A stretch of DNA of 64,000 nucleotides, from positions 1 to 64,000 of the forward strand of contig DAYM01000007.1 in assembly GCA_002506905.1 (NCBI GenBank), written 5' to 3'. The notes below the pieces were generated by a model. That model ran no database searches, was not told the origin of the DNA, and worked only from the letters and a program-made list of their open reading frames with translations. This stretch comes from Methanomassiliicoccaceae archaeon UBA328 (lineage in GTDB: Archaea; Thermoplasmatota; Thermoplasmata; Methanomassiliicoccales; Methanomethylophilaceae). Below are positions 41,023 to 49,602 of this stretch, one piece after another. The position numbers and the translations under genes were made by a program. Within the stretch, counting starts at the first letter, position 1. Every line of letters starts with the position of its first letter.

Positions 41023-41895
41023 ATGATCCACATGCCATACGGGATCTCATATGCCGGGGCGGAAGCTGACTATAATTCCGCAGATGCCGTGATATTCGGG
41101 ATCCCGTATGACCACACCGCCAGTTTCAAGGCGGGTGCAAGAGAGGCGCCCTGGGCAGTCAGAAGGGCCTCGTACAATTTTGAAGAAATACATTTCGAAC
41201 ACGGGCTGGATCAGCCCCGCCTCGAACTCTATGACTACGGCAACTGCGACGACTTCGTCCTGCCGGAGGATATGATCGAGGAGGTCAATTTTGCTGTAAA
41301 GCCCGCTATCAGGGATAAGAAGTTCACCGTCGCTATCGGCGGCGAACACTCCGTCACCGTCCCCATCGTACAGAACTACGACAAGGATGACATCGCCTTG
41401 ATAACAATAGATGCCCATCTCGATTCCAGAGATGACTACCTCGGAAGCCCTTACAGTCATGCATGCGTGACAAGGCGCGCATCCGAACACCTCGGTATCG
41501 ACAACATCTGTGCAATAGGCGTACGTGCCATCGGCGCAGAGGAACTCGACAGAGAGGATGTCATCCCGTTCGTCACAGCATTCGACGTCATGGACAACGG
41601 ACCGGAATGGGCCATCAAGAAAGCCATGGACGGCGTGAAGAACGACCGTATCTATCTCTCGATAGACATCGACGGCATCGATCCCGCGTATGCACCCGGA
41701 ACAGGAACGCCCGAACCGTTCGGACTCCTGCCGATAGATGTGAAGAAGATCATCAACATCATCGGAGAGCGCCTGGCTGGATTCGATGTCGTAGAGGTGT
41801 GCCCTCCGGCAGACCCGTCCGGCATCACATCTATTCTCGCGGCAAGGCTCATCAACGAAGCCCTTGCGGTCTACGCAAAGCACTCAAAGCGTTGA
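41023..41895 (+). CDS. speB: Agmatinase/ureohydrolase
   Basis: The 290-residue protein has the full ureohydrolase metal site: GGEHSVTVPIV, DAHLDSRDDYLGSPYSHACV (HLD) and SIDIDGIDPAYAPGTGTPEP (DIDGID). It hydrolyses agmatine to putrescine and urea. ATG 41023 is 2 bp after the aIF5A stop, and the open frame upstream overlaps aIF5A so is not used. Coupling to aIF5A suggests the putrescine product feeds hypusine formation. Substrate could be another guanidino compound. Confidence 0.87.
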   Translation: MIHMPYGISYAGAEADYNSADAVIFGIPYDHTASFKAGAREAPWAVRRASYNFEEIHFEHGLDQPRLELYDYGNCDDFVLPEDMIEEVNFAVKPAIRDKKFTVAIGGEHSVTVPIVQNYDKDDIALITIDAHLDSRDDYLGSPYSHACVTRRASEHLGIDNICAIGVRAIGAEELDREDVIPFVTAFDVMDNGPEWAIKKAMDGVKNDRIYLSIDIDGIDPAYAPGTGTPEPFGLLPIDVKKIINIIGERLAGFDVVEVCPPADPSGITSILAARLINEALAVYAKHSKR

Positions 41896-43317
41896 TTGCT
41901 GAGGATTGACCGGGGCCTTTTTGGTCCTCTTCTTTTTCTGAAGCGCCTTCTTTACAAGATGGAGACCTTCCGGATCTACGAAGTCCCATGCGAGCTTCTC
42001 GAAGGAATCTGCCCTCGATATGGCCACATCCCTGTTCTTGGATTCGGAATATACCCTGAATATCGGCTCTGTACCGGAAGGCCTTACAAGCACCCATCCG
42101 TCAGAATAATTGAATTTGAGTCCGTCAAGGTTCTCCGCTTTGACATCCGTGACTATCTGCTCGATATGTTCCAGCAGAGGCTTCTTCATTTCCTCGGGGC
42201 AATCTGTCTTCCTCTTCTCCGTATAATAAACGGGAAGTGCGGCGACCTGCGATGCCAGCGATTCTGACATGACGATGCACTCGAGCATCATGGCGATGGA
42301 CATTGCTCCGTCCCTGCAATACTGCTGATCGGGGAATATCAGACCGCCGTTCTCCTCTCCTCCGAAGACCGCCCCGTTCTCCATCATCTTTCTGGCAACG
42401 ATGGGCGACCCGACAGCAGTGTATACGACCTTTCCGCCGTTAGCATTGACGACCTCTTCCACGAGCGATGACGAACTTACAGGAGTTACTACAAGACCTT
42501 TCTCTTTGGAAAGTATGTACTTTGCCAACAGTGCCAGACTCTTATCTCCGCTGACATATTTTCCGTCGGATGAAACAAAGACACAGCGATCCGCATCCCC
42601 ATCATGGGCTATTCCGAGATCCGACTTTGTCGCCTTGGTCATGTATTTGAGATCTTTCAGATTGTCTTCGGTTGGCTCGCTGGGATGTCCGGGGAACTCT
42701 CCCTGGGAATTGCAGTTGATGGTTATTGCCCTGACATTGAGCTTTTCCAGGAGCATGGGCGAGGTCTGATATGCAGCGCCGTTAGAACAATCCAGACATA
42801 CTGTGAGTCCGGCATTCCTGATGGCCTCTGAATCTACCAGAGAGATCACATGATCCACGTAGGCCTCACCGGCCCCCGTGATCTTCTCTTCCTTTCCGAC
42901 TTTGTTCCAGGCCACCGATGGAATATCGTCGGCATACAGCTCCTCTATCCTGGATTCCTCGACACGGCTTGCCTCCGTACCGTCGTCAAGGACGCATTTT
43001 ATACCGTTGAACTGCGGAGGGTTGTGAGATGCTGTTATCATAACTCCTCCCGCAACATCCGTGTGCGTCTTGATGTAGTACTGCAAAGCAGGCGTGGGAA
43101 CTGTACCCAGATCGAGAACGTCGAAACCTACGGCCATGATGCCTGCCGATACCGCCGTCCTGATCATCTCCCCAGACACCCTTGTATCTGTGGCTATAGC
43201 TACCTTTCCTCTCAGCACCGCTCCGATGGCCTTACCCATCTTGAGAGCGAGCTCGGAGGTCAGATACTCGTTGACCACTCCGCGTACTCCATTGGTCCCG
43301 AACATTCTCTCTGCCAT
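41884..43317 (-). CDS. glmM: Phosphoglucosamine/phosphomannomutase family protein
   Basis: The 477-residue protein has the alpha-D-phosphohexomutase motifs: MFGTNGVRGVVNE near the start, active-site Ser in MITASHNPPQFNG, metal loop AHDGDADRCVF, sugar loop FGGEENGGLIF, and phosphate loop VRPSGTEPIFRVY. It interconverts hexose or hexosamine 6- and 1-phosphates. ATG 43317 is chosen; an in-frame GTG at 43326 overlaps the DUF47 stop. Specificity (GlmM or ManB) cannot be settled by motif. It overlaps the convergent agmatinase by 12 bases and follows the DUF47/ABC genes on the same strand. Confidence 0.87.
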   Translation of the reverse strand: MAERMFGTNGVRGVVNEYLTSELALKMGKAIGAVLRGKVAIATDTRVSGEMIRTAVSAGIMAVGFDVLDLGTVPTPALQYYIKTHTDVAGGVMITASHNPPQFNGIKCVLDDGTEASRVEESRIEELYADDIPSVAWNKVGKEEKITGAGEAYVDHVISLVDSEAIRNAGLTVCLDCSNGAAYQTSPMLLEKLNVRAITINCNSQGEFPGHPSEPTEDNLKDLKYMTKATKSDLGIAHDGDADRCVFVSSDGKYVSGDKSLALLAKYILSKEKGLVVTPVSSSSLVEEVVNANGGKVVYTAVGSPIVARKMMENGAVFGGEENGGLIFPDQQYCRDGAMSIAMMLECIVMSESLASQVAALPVYYTEKRKTDCPEEMKKPLLEHIEQIVTDVKAENLDGLKFNYSDGWVLVRPSGTEPIFRVYSESKNRDVAISRADSFEKLAWDFVDPEGLHLVKKALQKKKRTKKAPVNPQQSTL

Positions 43318-43322
43318 TTCTC

Positions 43323-43997
43323 TCACAGGCTCCTTGACGTCACAAGTATGGTGATGGTATCGGCACAGGACTTACATGAATCCGCCGACATCTCGAGGGC
43401 ACGGATCATGTCGCAGACAAGCATGACCGCCTTGGGATCCATATCTGAAAGATGGGCCTGTTTGGTTGCCTGGAAATAAAGTGTGTCCACGATCCTTTCC
43501 TGATCGTTCACGCCGTCCACGTTCTTGAGGACATCCTTCGGATCCCCGTTGAGGGCCTCTACGACCTTGATCAGGTATTTCACTGCGGTCATGATCTCCT
43601 CGGACATCTTCTCGGTCGACTCCCAGATCTCCTGGGGGACCTTCGCGTGTGTCTCGAGGATCAGCTGCACATAAAGCGCTGCCTCCTTAGACCAATTCGC
43701 GATCTCGTCCATCTTACGGACGAAACGTATCAGATCTTCCCTTTCCTGCACGCTGAGCTCTCCTCCGGAGATGTCCACACAGAGTTTGTCCTCTATACGG
43801 TCCGCTTCGTGTTCGCTCAGGAACAGGCGTTCAAGACCCTTGACCGCCGCATCCTCTTTTCCGCCTGCCATCGATTTGAGGGCGAAATTCAATTCCGATA
43901 CCACATCCAGAACTATGATACCATGGCTTCTGGACTTCACACGGACAGTATTCTCCGTCCTCTTCGAAAACCAATCCAATATCCCTTTTTCACTCAA
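43323..43997 (-). CDS. DUF47/PhoU-like protein
   Basis: The 224-residue, mostly helical protein has the DUF47 pattern: WFSKRTENTVRVKSRSHGIIV at the start, acidic helices such as LFLSEHEADRIEDKL, and DEIANWSKEAALYVQLILETH. TTG 43997 overlaps the stop of the ABC ATPase (CTTGAGTGA). DUF47 proteins usually accompany Pit-type phosphate permeases; here the partner is an ABC transporter, suggesting phosphate or oxyanion regulation. The phosphomutase gene follows and overlaps by GTGA. Confidence 0.8.
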   Translation of the reverse strand: MSEKGILDWFSKRTENTVRVKSRSHGIIVLDVVSELNFALKSMAGGKEDAAVKGLERLFLSEHEADRIEDKLCVDISGGELSVQEREDLIRFVRKMDEIANWSKEAALYVQLILETHAKVPQEIWESTEKMSEEIMTAVKYLIKVVEALNGDPKDVLKNVDGVNDQERIVDTLYFQATKQAHLSDMDPKAVMLVCDMIRALEMSADSCKSCADTITILVTSRSL

Positions 43998-45078
43998 GTC
44001 TGATCGCCTCTGCCAATCCTTTTTCAGGTCTCTTGAAGACCTTTGTTGCCTTCTTATTGAAGACGAGATAGACCTTGCTGCCTATCTCCGGTGTTACCTT
44101 GTCTGTTGATATATTGTAGTCCACGTAGTCCTTGGTCTCGGTGACGGTCCTGACCCTCCAGTAGGTTCCCATGAACACTACGCTCAGGACCTTGGCCTTG
44201 AGACCTTCGGTCGCCGTGTACACACGCTCGGGACGCACGGATATGACCGCCGCATCCCCTTCCTCCAATTCCGACCTTGCTGCTTTGACCGATTTTCCGC
44301 CTCTCAGACGAACGGTCGTCTTTCCGGTCCTTGATTTGTCTGTAACGGTACACCCCAGGAGATTCGTCTCTCCGATGAAATATGCCGCGAAGATAGATTT
44401 GGGCTCCCTGTACATCTCCAGGGGAGATCCCGACTCATGTATGCCCCCTGCTCTCATCAATACTATCCTGTCGGAGACGGACATCGCCTCTTCCTGGTCA
44501 TGGGTCACATGCAATACCGTGATGCCCAATTTCTTGACCAACCTGCGGATATCATATCTCAGTTCCACACGGACACGGGCATCCAATGCCGACAGGGGTT
44601 CGTCCAGCATCAGCATCTTCGATCCCGAGGCCAGGGCCCTTGCGATGGCCACTTTCTGCTGTTCTCCTCCGGAAAGCTCTCCGGGGAACATCCCCGCACG
44701 GTCGAGCATCTTGACCAATTCCAGATACTCCGTGGAGACGGATTCCGTCACGTCCTTGGGCATGTCTTTGACACGCGGACTGTATCCCACGTTCTCCATC
44801 AGATCCATGTTGGGGAACAGGGCAATGTTCTGGAACACATATCCCGTGTCCCTGTCCTCTATCGGAACGTCGGTCACATCCTGACCGTCCACCAACACCC
44901 TTCCCTCAGTGGGCCTCCAGATACCTGCGATCACCTTGATCAGAGTTGTCTTTCCGCATCCGGACGGACCGAGAATGGTTATGTACTCCCCTTCCTCGAC
45001 CTTCAGACTGATATTCCTGACAGCGTAGAAATCGCCGAACTTCATCGATATCCCGTCAAGTTCTATCTTCGTTGCCAT
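43990..45078 (-). CDS. ABC transporter ATPase, sulfate/tungstate/thiamine type
   Basis: The 362-residue protein has an ABC ATPase domain: Walker A LGPSGCGKTT, signature LSGGEQQKVAIARALA, Walker B MLMLDEPLSALDAR, H-loop HVTHDQEEAM, and a C-terminal TOBE region (about 265-360). It belongs to the family that energises uptake of oxyanions or small organic cations. ATG 45078 is chosen; 44 upstream codons in the frame have no homology. It overlaps the second ATPase stop by one base, so the transporter genes form one operon. Confidence 0.88.
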   Translation of the reverse strand: MATKIELDGISMKFGDFYAVRNISLKVEEGEYITILGPSGCGKTTLIKVIAGIWRPTEGRVLVDGQDVTDVPIEDRDTGYVFQNIALFPNMDLMENVGYSPRVKDMPKDVTESVSTEYLELVKMLDRAGMFPGELSGGEQQKVAIARALASGSKMLMLDEPLSALDARVRVELRYDIRRLVKKLGITVLHVTHDQEEAMSVSDRIVLMRAGGIHESGSPLEMYREPKSIFAAYFIGETNLLGCTVTDKSRTGKTTVRLRGGKSVKAARSELEEGDAAVISVRPERVYTATEGLKAKVLSVVFMGTYWRVRTVTETKDYVDYNISTDKVTPEIGSKVYLVFNKKATKVFKRPEKGLAEAIRLE

Positions 45079-46217
45079 CAGTCCAACCTCAATTCCTCTA
45101 CGATACCGCATTCCGGTATCCTGAACAATGTCGCCTTGTCCGGCGCCCATGAGACCATTACGCGGTCCCCCACGCTGAAATCGTCGAACTTCCTGTTGGG
45201 AAGTTTGCATGTAACCAGTTCTATTGCGGAGGATGACATCTCCACAGTGATCGTCGCACCCTCGTACAGGATCCTCTCGATGACCGCCTCGAAATACCCT
45301 TCGGGCATGAGCGGATTGGGCACCTCTTCCGTGGGCACGGGTATGTGCTCTATCCTTGTGGACCCGATCTTTACGGCGACCACGGCGTCTTCCCCTTCGG
45401 AAAGATCCGTGTGTCTGGAACGTACCTTCGTACCGTCCGGGAGTATGACCTCTGTGCCGGTCTCGTCGGAGGTCCCGACCTTTCCCACGAATATATTGGA
45501 CCTTCCCACGAAGTTGGCCACGAAAGGTGTTGCCGGGTTCTGGAATACCTCCATAGGCGTACCAATCTGAACTATCCTTCCCTGACGTATGATCGCGATA
45601 CGGTCTGCCATCTCCAATGCCTCGTCCTGATCGTGAGTGACGTGAATGGATGTCAGGCCCATTTCCTTGGCCATCGATTTGAGTTCCTTCCTCAGCTCGA
45701 GCCTCAGACGGGCATCCAGGGCCCTCAAGGGCTCATCCAGGAGCAAGACCTTGGAATCCGATGCCAATGCCCTTGCCAGCGCCGTACGCTGCTGCTGACC
45801 GCCGCTGAGCTCGTGAGGATACTGCTGGACCTTCTGATCCATATGGACCATTTTGATCATACTCTTGACGAGCTGCTTGCTCTCTTCCTCCGGCCACTCT
45901 TTGATGGACGGGGAGAACATGACATTCTCATACACGGTCATCGGAGGGAACAGCGAATAGACCTGCGAGAGCATCGTTGTCCTGCGCTCGGAGATCGGGA
46001 CCTTATCCATCGGCTTTCCGTCGAATGTTATCTCTCCGGAATCCTGTTTGGTGAGACCGCAGATCATTCTCAGACATGTCGTCTTTCCGGCCCCGGTGGG
46101 TCCGAGAATGCAGATGTATTCCCCGTCCTTGACCGTGAGAGACAGTCCGTCAGCGGCCTTTGTGTCGCCGTATGATTTGGTAAGGTCCTTCAAAACTATC
46201 TCAGGCACTCTTATCAC
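45078..46217 (-). CDS. ABC transporter ATPase, second subunit
   Basis: The 379-residue protein has Walker A LGPTGAGKTTC, signature LSGGQQQRTALARALA, Walker B VLLLDEPLRALDAR, H-loop HVTHDQDEALEM and a C-terminal TOBE-type domain. GTG 46217 (or GTG 46208) overlaps the permease stop. Two dissimilar ATPases encoded next to one fused permease suggest a heterodimeric motor. Substrate class is uncertain (phosphate, sulfate, tungstate, iron or thiamine), and no binding protein is encoded nearby. Confidence 0.87.
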   Translation of the reverse strand: MIRVPEIVLKDLTKSYGDTKAADGLSLTVKDGEYICILGPTGAGKTTCLRMICGLTKQDSGEITFDGKPMDKVPISERRTTMLSQVYSLFPPMTVYENVMFSPSIKEWPEEESKQLVKSMIKMVHMDQKVQQYPHELSGGQQQRTALARALASDSKVLLLDEPLRALDARLRLELRKELKSMAKEMGLTSIHVTHDQDEALEMADRIAIIRQGRIVQIGTPMEVFQNPATPFVANFVGRSNIFVGKVGTSDETGTEVILPDGTKVRSRHTDLSEGEDAVVAVKIGSTRIEHIPVPTEEVPNPLMPEGYFEAVIERILYEGATITVEMSSSAIELVTCKLPNRKFDDFSVGDRVMVSWAPDKATLFRIPECGIVEELRLD

Positions 46218-47835
46218 CTCTGTGGGTCACCGCTCTTACTGCGAACATGAAGACGAAACATATCAGGATCAGTATGATCGAACAGATGGCCGCTTCGGAA
46301 TAGCTTCCTGAACTGATCAGCTCGGTGATGTAGACCGGGACCGTATTGACATCGCTGGTGATGGCGATCGTTGCTCCGGTCTCTCCGAGACTCCTTGTGA
46401 ATGCAAGGATCGCACCTGCGATAATGGATGATTTGATTATGGGCATAAGGACCTTGGAGAATGCCTGTAAAGGTTTGGCTCCCAGGGTCATTGCCACTTC
46501 TTCGTAAGAGGGATCGACCTCTTCCACCGCACCGGTGATGTTCCTTACCACCAGCGGATATGTGAACGATGTGTGTCCCAGGATCACCAGGATGACCGAT
46601 ATTATCCCGCCTGTACCGAGGCTTCCCCAGAACAATGCCAGAGAGAATCCCAATGCGGTCGTGGGGATGATCAGAGGGATGTTGACCAGATTATCAAGCA
46701 GCTGGCCCATCTTGGTATGACGGTGCCTTGCGATGTACAGCGCAACAGGTATTCCGAATATTATATCGAACACCACGGCGACTCCTGCGACAAGGAATGA
46801 CATTCCTGTCGATGATAGCAGCTGGCCGTAATCGACATTCAATATGGGCTGCGTCAGATACGCGAATATGTAGAATGCCGGAAGCAATACCACCAGCATG
46901 AGGAATCCTATGGAGACGATGTCTTTCAGCTTGGGAGCTATTCCGTTGCTGAGTTTCCTTCCGATACTCGGCCATACTTTTGTCACCGGCAGTTTGATCC
47001 TTATCATTATCCTCTTCACTAACAAAAGCAAGATCAGCGCCAGCACGATCATTATCACGCTGATGACGATCATCGGGCCCAAGGCTACCGAGGGGTCCAT
47101 CTCCTTCATGAATGCAATGAAGGTAGGTCCTGTGAAGAAGGTCGTCTCATCGCCCATGAGGGTCAATGCAATGTATGTTCCTCCTGTCTCCGACAGGGAT
47201 CTGGCGAAACAAAGAATGAAACCGGTGACAAGGCCGGCACGGAAAAGAGGTAAAGTAATTGTTCTGACCGCGGTGAATCTGGATGCGCCCAACGTCATTG
47301 CCGCGGTCTCGTAATTGGGTTCGATCTGCTCCAGGATCGCCGACAGGGACCTTACCATGTATGGGTATGTGAAGATGATATGCAGCATGATCATCATCAT
47401 GTAAGGCGATACTACCAAACCTAATCCGGGAATGGTCACACCATCTGCCGGTACTCCCCAGAAGATAACGACGGAGATACCGAGAACGGCAGTAGGGAAT
47501 GCCAGAGGCATATCCATCAGGGTATCGAGATATTTCTTGCCCTTGAAATTCTTCCTGACAAAGATCCATGCCATCGGGATACCGACGATGATGTCGATGA
47601 TCGTGACGATGAATGCGATACTGAACGAGTTTCCGACAGCCCCGTAGATCAGAGACATTATCTCTGAATTTCCGAGAGTATCGCTGACAACGCCCCATTC
47701 GGTCAGCAGTTTCGTGACCACGAAGATAGACGGTACGATAATGAGACAGACAAAGACCGCAACTGCCAGTCCGAACCAGGCCTTGCGTACCTTGTCGTTA
47801 TCGGATATCGCGTTGATCTTCTTGAATAGAGACAT
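46201..47835 (-). CDS. ABC permease, fused two-domain
   Basis: The 544-residue membrane protein has two BPD-type permease domains in one chain, with about twelve helices. Each half carries an EAA loop: YETAAMTLGASRFTAVRTITLP in the first and YEEVAMTLGAKPLQAFSKVLMP in the second (given in parts). Normally two chains form the channel. ATG 47835 starts the operon: permease, ATPase, ATPase, DUF47, phosphomutase. It belongs to the same class as the ThiP/FbpB/CysTW permeases. No periplasmic solute-binding gene is visible on either side. Confidence 0.87.
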   Translation of the reverse strand: MSLFKKINAISDNDKVRKAWFGLAVAVFVCLIIVPSIFVVTKLLTEWGVVSDTLGNSEIMSLIYGAVGNSFSIAFIVTIIDIIVGIPMAWIFVRKNFKGKKYLDTLMDMPLAFPTAVLGISVVIFWGVPADGVTIPGLGLVVSPYMMMIMLHIIFTYPYMVRSLSAILEQIEPNYETAAMTLGASRFTAVRTITLPLFRAGLVTGFILCFARSLSETGGTYIALTLMGDETTFFTGPTFIAFMKEMDPSVALGPMIVISVIMIVLALILLLLVKRIMIRIKLPVTKVWPSIGRKLSNGIAPKLKDIVSIGFLMLVVLLPAFYIFAYLTQPILNVDYGQLLSSTGMSFLVAGVAVVFDIIFGIPVALYIARHRHTKMGQLLDNLVNIPLIIPTTALGFSLALFWGSLGTGGIISVILVILGHTSFTYPLVVRNITGAVEEVDPSYEEVAMTLGAKPLQAFSKVLMPIIKSSIIAGAILAFTRSLGETGATIAITSDVNTVPVYITELISSGSYSEAAICSIILILICFVFMFAVRAVTHRGDKSA

Positions 47836-47886
47836 CGGAGTACACCCATCCGCCCGTGAACGGACGGCTTGCGCTGAAGAACGTCC

Positions 47887-48108
47887 TCAGAGGATCGATA
47901 TACTTACAACGTTGTTTCCGCGAAGGACGACCATGCCGAGACGCCTCTCGTCTCCGCCGGCAGGATTGTTCTCGGTGGTCTCTTCGAGCACCATGTTCAT
48001 GTACTCGTCGAATCCGGTGAGTTTGCCTTCTAATATCCTTCCGTCTTTGAGCAGGAGTGAGACACGTTTGTCTACGGATTTTTCCAAAAGGGCTTGCGGC
48101 ATAACCAT
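47887..48108 (-). CDS. LSm/Sm-like RNA-binding protein
   Basis: The 73-residue protein (from ATG 48108) has Sm fold motifs: LLEKSVDKRVSLLLKDGRILEGKLTGFDEYMNMVLEE (Sm1, shortened: LKDGRILEGKLTGFDEYMN) and RRLGMVVLRGNNVVSI (Sm2). Archaeal LSm proteins form heptameric rings that bind U-rich RNA. A TATA box (TTTTATTTA) at about 48137-48146 lies about 30-35 bp before 48108, so 48108 or 48102 fits better than ATG 48126. It is a single gene upstream of the scpB end. Confidence 0.85.
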   Translation of the reverse strand: MVMPQALLEKSVDKRVSLLLKDGRILEGKLTGFDEYMNMVLEETTENNPAGGDERRLGMVVLRGNNVVSISIL

Positions 48109-48190
48109 GTTAATCAGACCGTCCATATCATGCCCTAAATAAAAGGTTTACCATTAATTTATTATTAAAAAAGGGGATGGGAAGAGGATA

Positions 48191-48730
48191 TCACCGAGAG
48201 TCCTCCGACTCCGGCGGTTTATCCTCTTTATCCATGTTTTTGGCCTGTGCCTCGATCCATTTCCTGATGTCGGAAACACGGGTGCTCCCGATACCGAAAT
48301 ACTCGGAGAACTTCTTGGTGGTCGTCAGCTCCAATGTCTGGCCCAATCTCCTTCCGGAGATCAGACCCATGTCCATCAGTGCTTTGACATCATCGTATGT
48401 GCGTCCTCCGCGGGTCTTGAACAGCTCCGATTGGAGCACAGGCTGATTGTATGCGATAGTACTGAGCGTACGCATCATTCCGCCGGTCATCTCCGCCCTT
48501 GCGAACTTTCCAGTGTACTGCGAGTATTCGGGTCTGAGCATCATGCGGTATTCGTTGCCGATCTTGGCGATGACGATCGCGGAATTGCGTTCGTCGTATT
48601 CCTTTCTCAGGTCCTTTATCGCATACCTTACATCGGCCTCCTGAAGGCCGGTCCTCTCCACGATGTCTGCGACGGTTATGTTGTCTGCGGAGGAGAAGAG
48701 GGCTGCCTCGACCGCTCCTTTGACATCCAA
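48191..48730 (-). CDS. scpB: Segregation and condensation protein ScpB
   Basis: The 179-residue protein contains two winged-helix domains typical of ScpB: DITVADIVERTGLQEADVRYA... (NITVADIVERTG) and AYNQPVLQSELFKTRGGRTYDD followed by LISGRRLGQTLELTTTKKF. It binds ScpA to cap the SMC ring. TTG 48730 is the start; the ATG at 48726 is out of frame. It follows scpA by 1 bp and completes the smc-scpA-scpB operon (all minus). Confidence 0.88.
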   Translation of the reverse strand: MDVKGAVEAALFSSADNITVADIVERTGLQEADVRYAIKDLRKEYDERNSAIVIAKIGNEYRMMLRPEYSQYTGKFARAEMTGGMMRTLSTIAYNQPVLQSELFKTRGGRTYDDVKALMDMGLISGRRLGQTLELTTTKKFSEYFGIGSTRVSDIRKWIEAQAKNMDKEDKPPESEDSR

Positions 48731-48731
48731 C

Positions 48732-49586
48732 TCAGTTCACCGCCTCAATTGCGGAATCTTCGAGTGTTCTGGACGCTCCGGGCATCCTGATCTCCACGAA
48801 GACCTCTCCGTAGGGAAGTGTGTCCTGCCAGACATTCAGCTTTCCGTCCCTCACGAGGTGAAGCACGGAAACGAAGGTCCTCAGGTCCTCCATGACATTG
48901 TTTGTGTACAGCTGGGACATTTGGATCGCTCCCGCTCCCAGCTTCTCGATCCTTTCCCAAACACGTTCGACATCCTTCTCGTCGTCCTCGTCGTGGGCCT
49001 TGTTGTCGAACTTCTTGGGCTCCTTTGCCTTGAGTTCGGCCCTGACACGTTCCCTCTCCTGCTGTATGGCGATCTCTGCGCGTGCATCCTCGAACGCGTC
49101 GATCAGCTCATACATGGATACGGGCCTGTATGTCTCCCTCTGATATGCTCTCATGAAAGAGACCTCGGGGACCGCCATCATGGGGTCCTCGTCCTCGAGG
49201 GCGAAGTCGTCCTCGTTGTAATCGTCCATAACGGGTTCTGCACCTTTGGCACATGTTGCCTCGGTCTGAAGCCTGAGGATCTTCCATGCCATCAGAAGGA
49301 GCTTTCCGGCAACTATCATATCGAAAGTGTTGGCAGATACCTTCTTGGAGTACATTCTCACGAACTCCCTGAGATCGATCTCCCAGGGGTCGATACCGTT
49401 CTCGAGCACCAGGCTGAATACCGACCTGATCGATTCATCGACCGGATCGCTGAGCTTCTCACCGTTGGTCTCGTTCAGGATGTTCATGTATCCGTTGATC
49501 CTGTTGAAAGACTCGGTGTCCTCTGCCAGTGCCTTGTGGAACAGCAGGTGCTGCTCCATTTCTGCCATCTGTGTGTTCTCATTCAT
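48732..49586 (-). CDS. scpA: Kleisin ScpA
   Basis: The 284-residue kleisin has ScpA landmarks: NGIDPWEIDLREFVRMYSKKV near residue 60 (the N-terminal kleisin helix), MIVAGKLLLMAWKILR, and a C-terminal winged helix that contacts the SMC head. The central 70 residues are acidic (DDYNEDDFALEDEDPM), normal for kleisins. ATG 49586 follows GGGATGGG; an upstream ATG (49598) overlaps the SMC stop region. It links SMC heads in the chromosome-condensing complex. Confidence 0.88.
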   Translation of the reverse strand: MNENTQMAEMEQHLLFHKALAEDTESFNRINGYMNILNETNGEKLSDPVDESIRSVFSLVLENGIDPWEIDLREFVRMYSKKVSANTFDMIVAGKLLLMAWKILRLQTEATCAKGAEPVMDDYNEDDFALEDEDPMMAVPEVSFMRAYQRETYRPVSMYELIDAFEDARAEIAIQQERERVRAELKAKEPKKFDNKAHDEDDEKDVERVWERIEKLGAGAIQMSQLYTNNVMEDLRTFVSVLHLVRDGKLNVWQDTLPYGEVFVEIRMPGASRTLEDSAIEAVN

Positions 49587-49602
49587 TTCTTTTCCCATCC
49601 CT

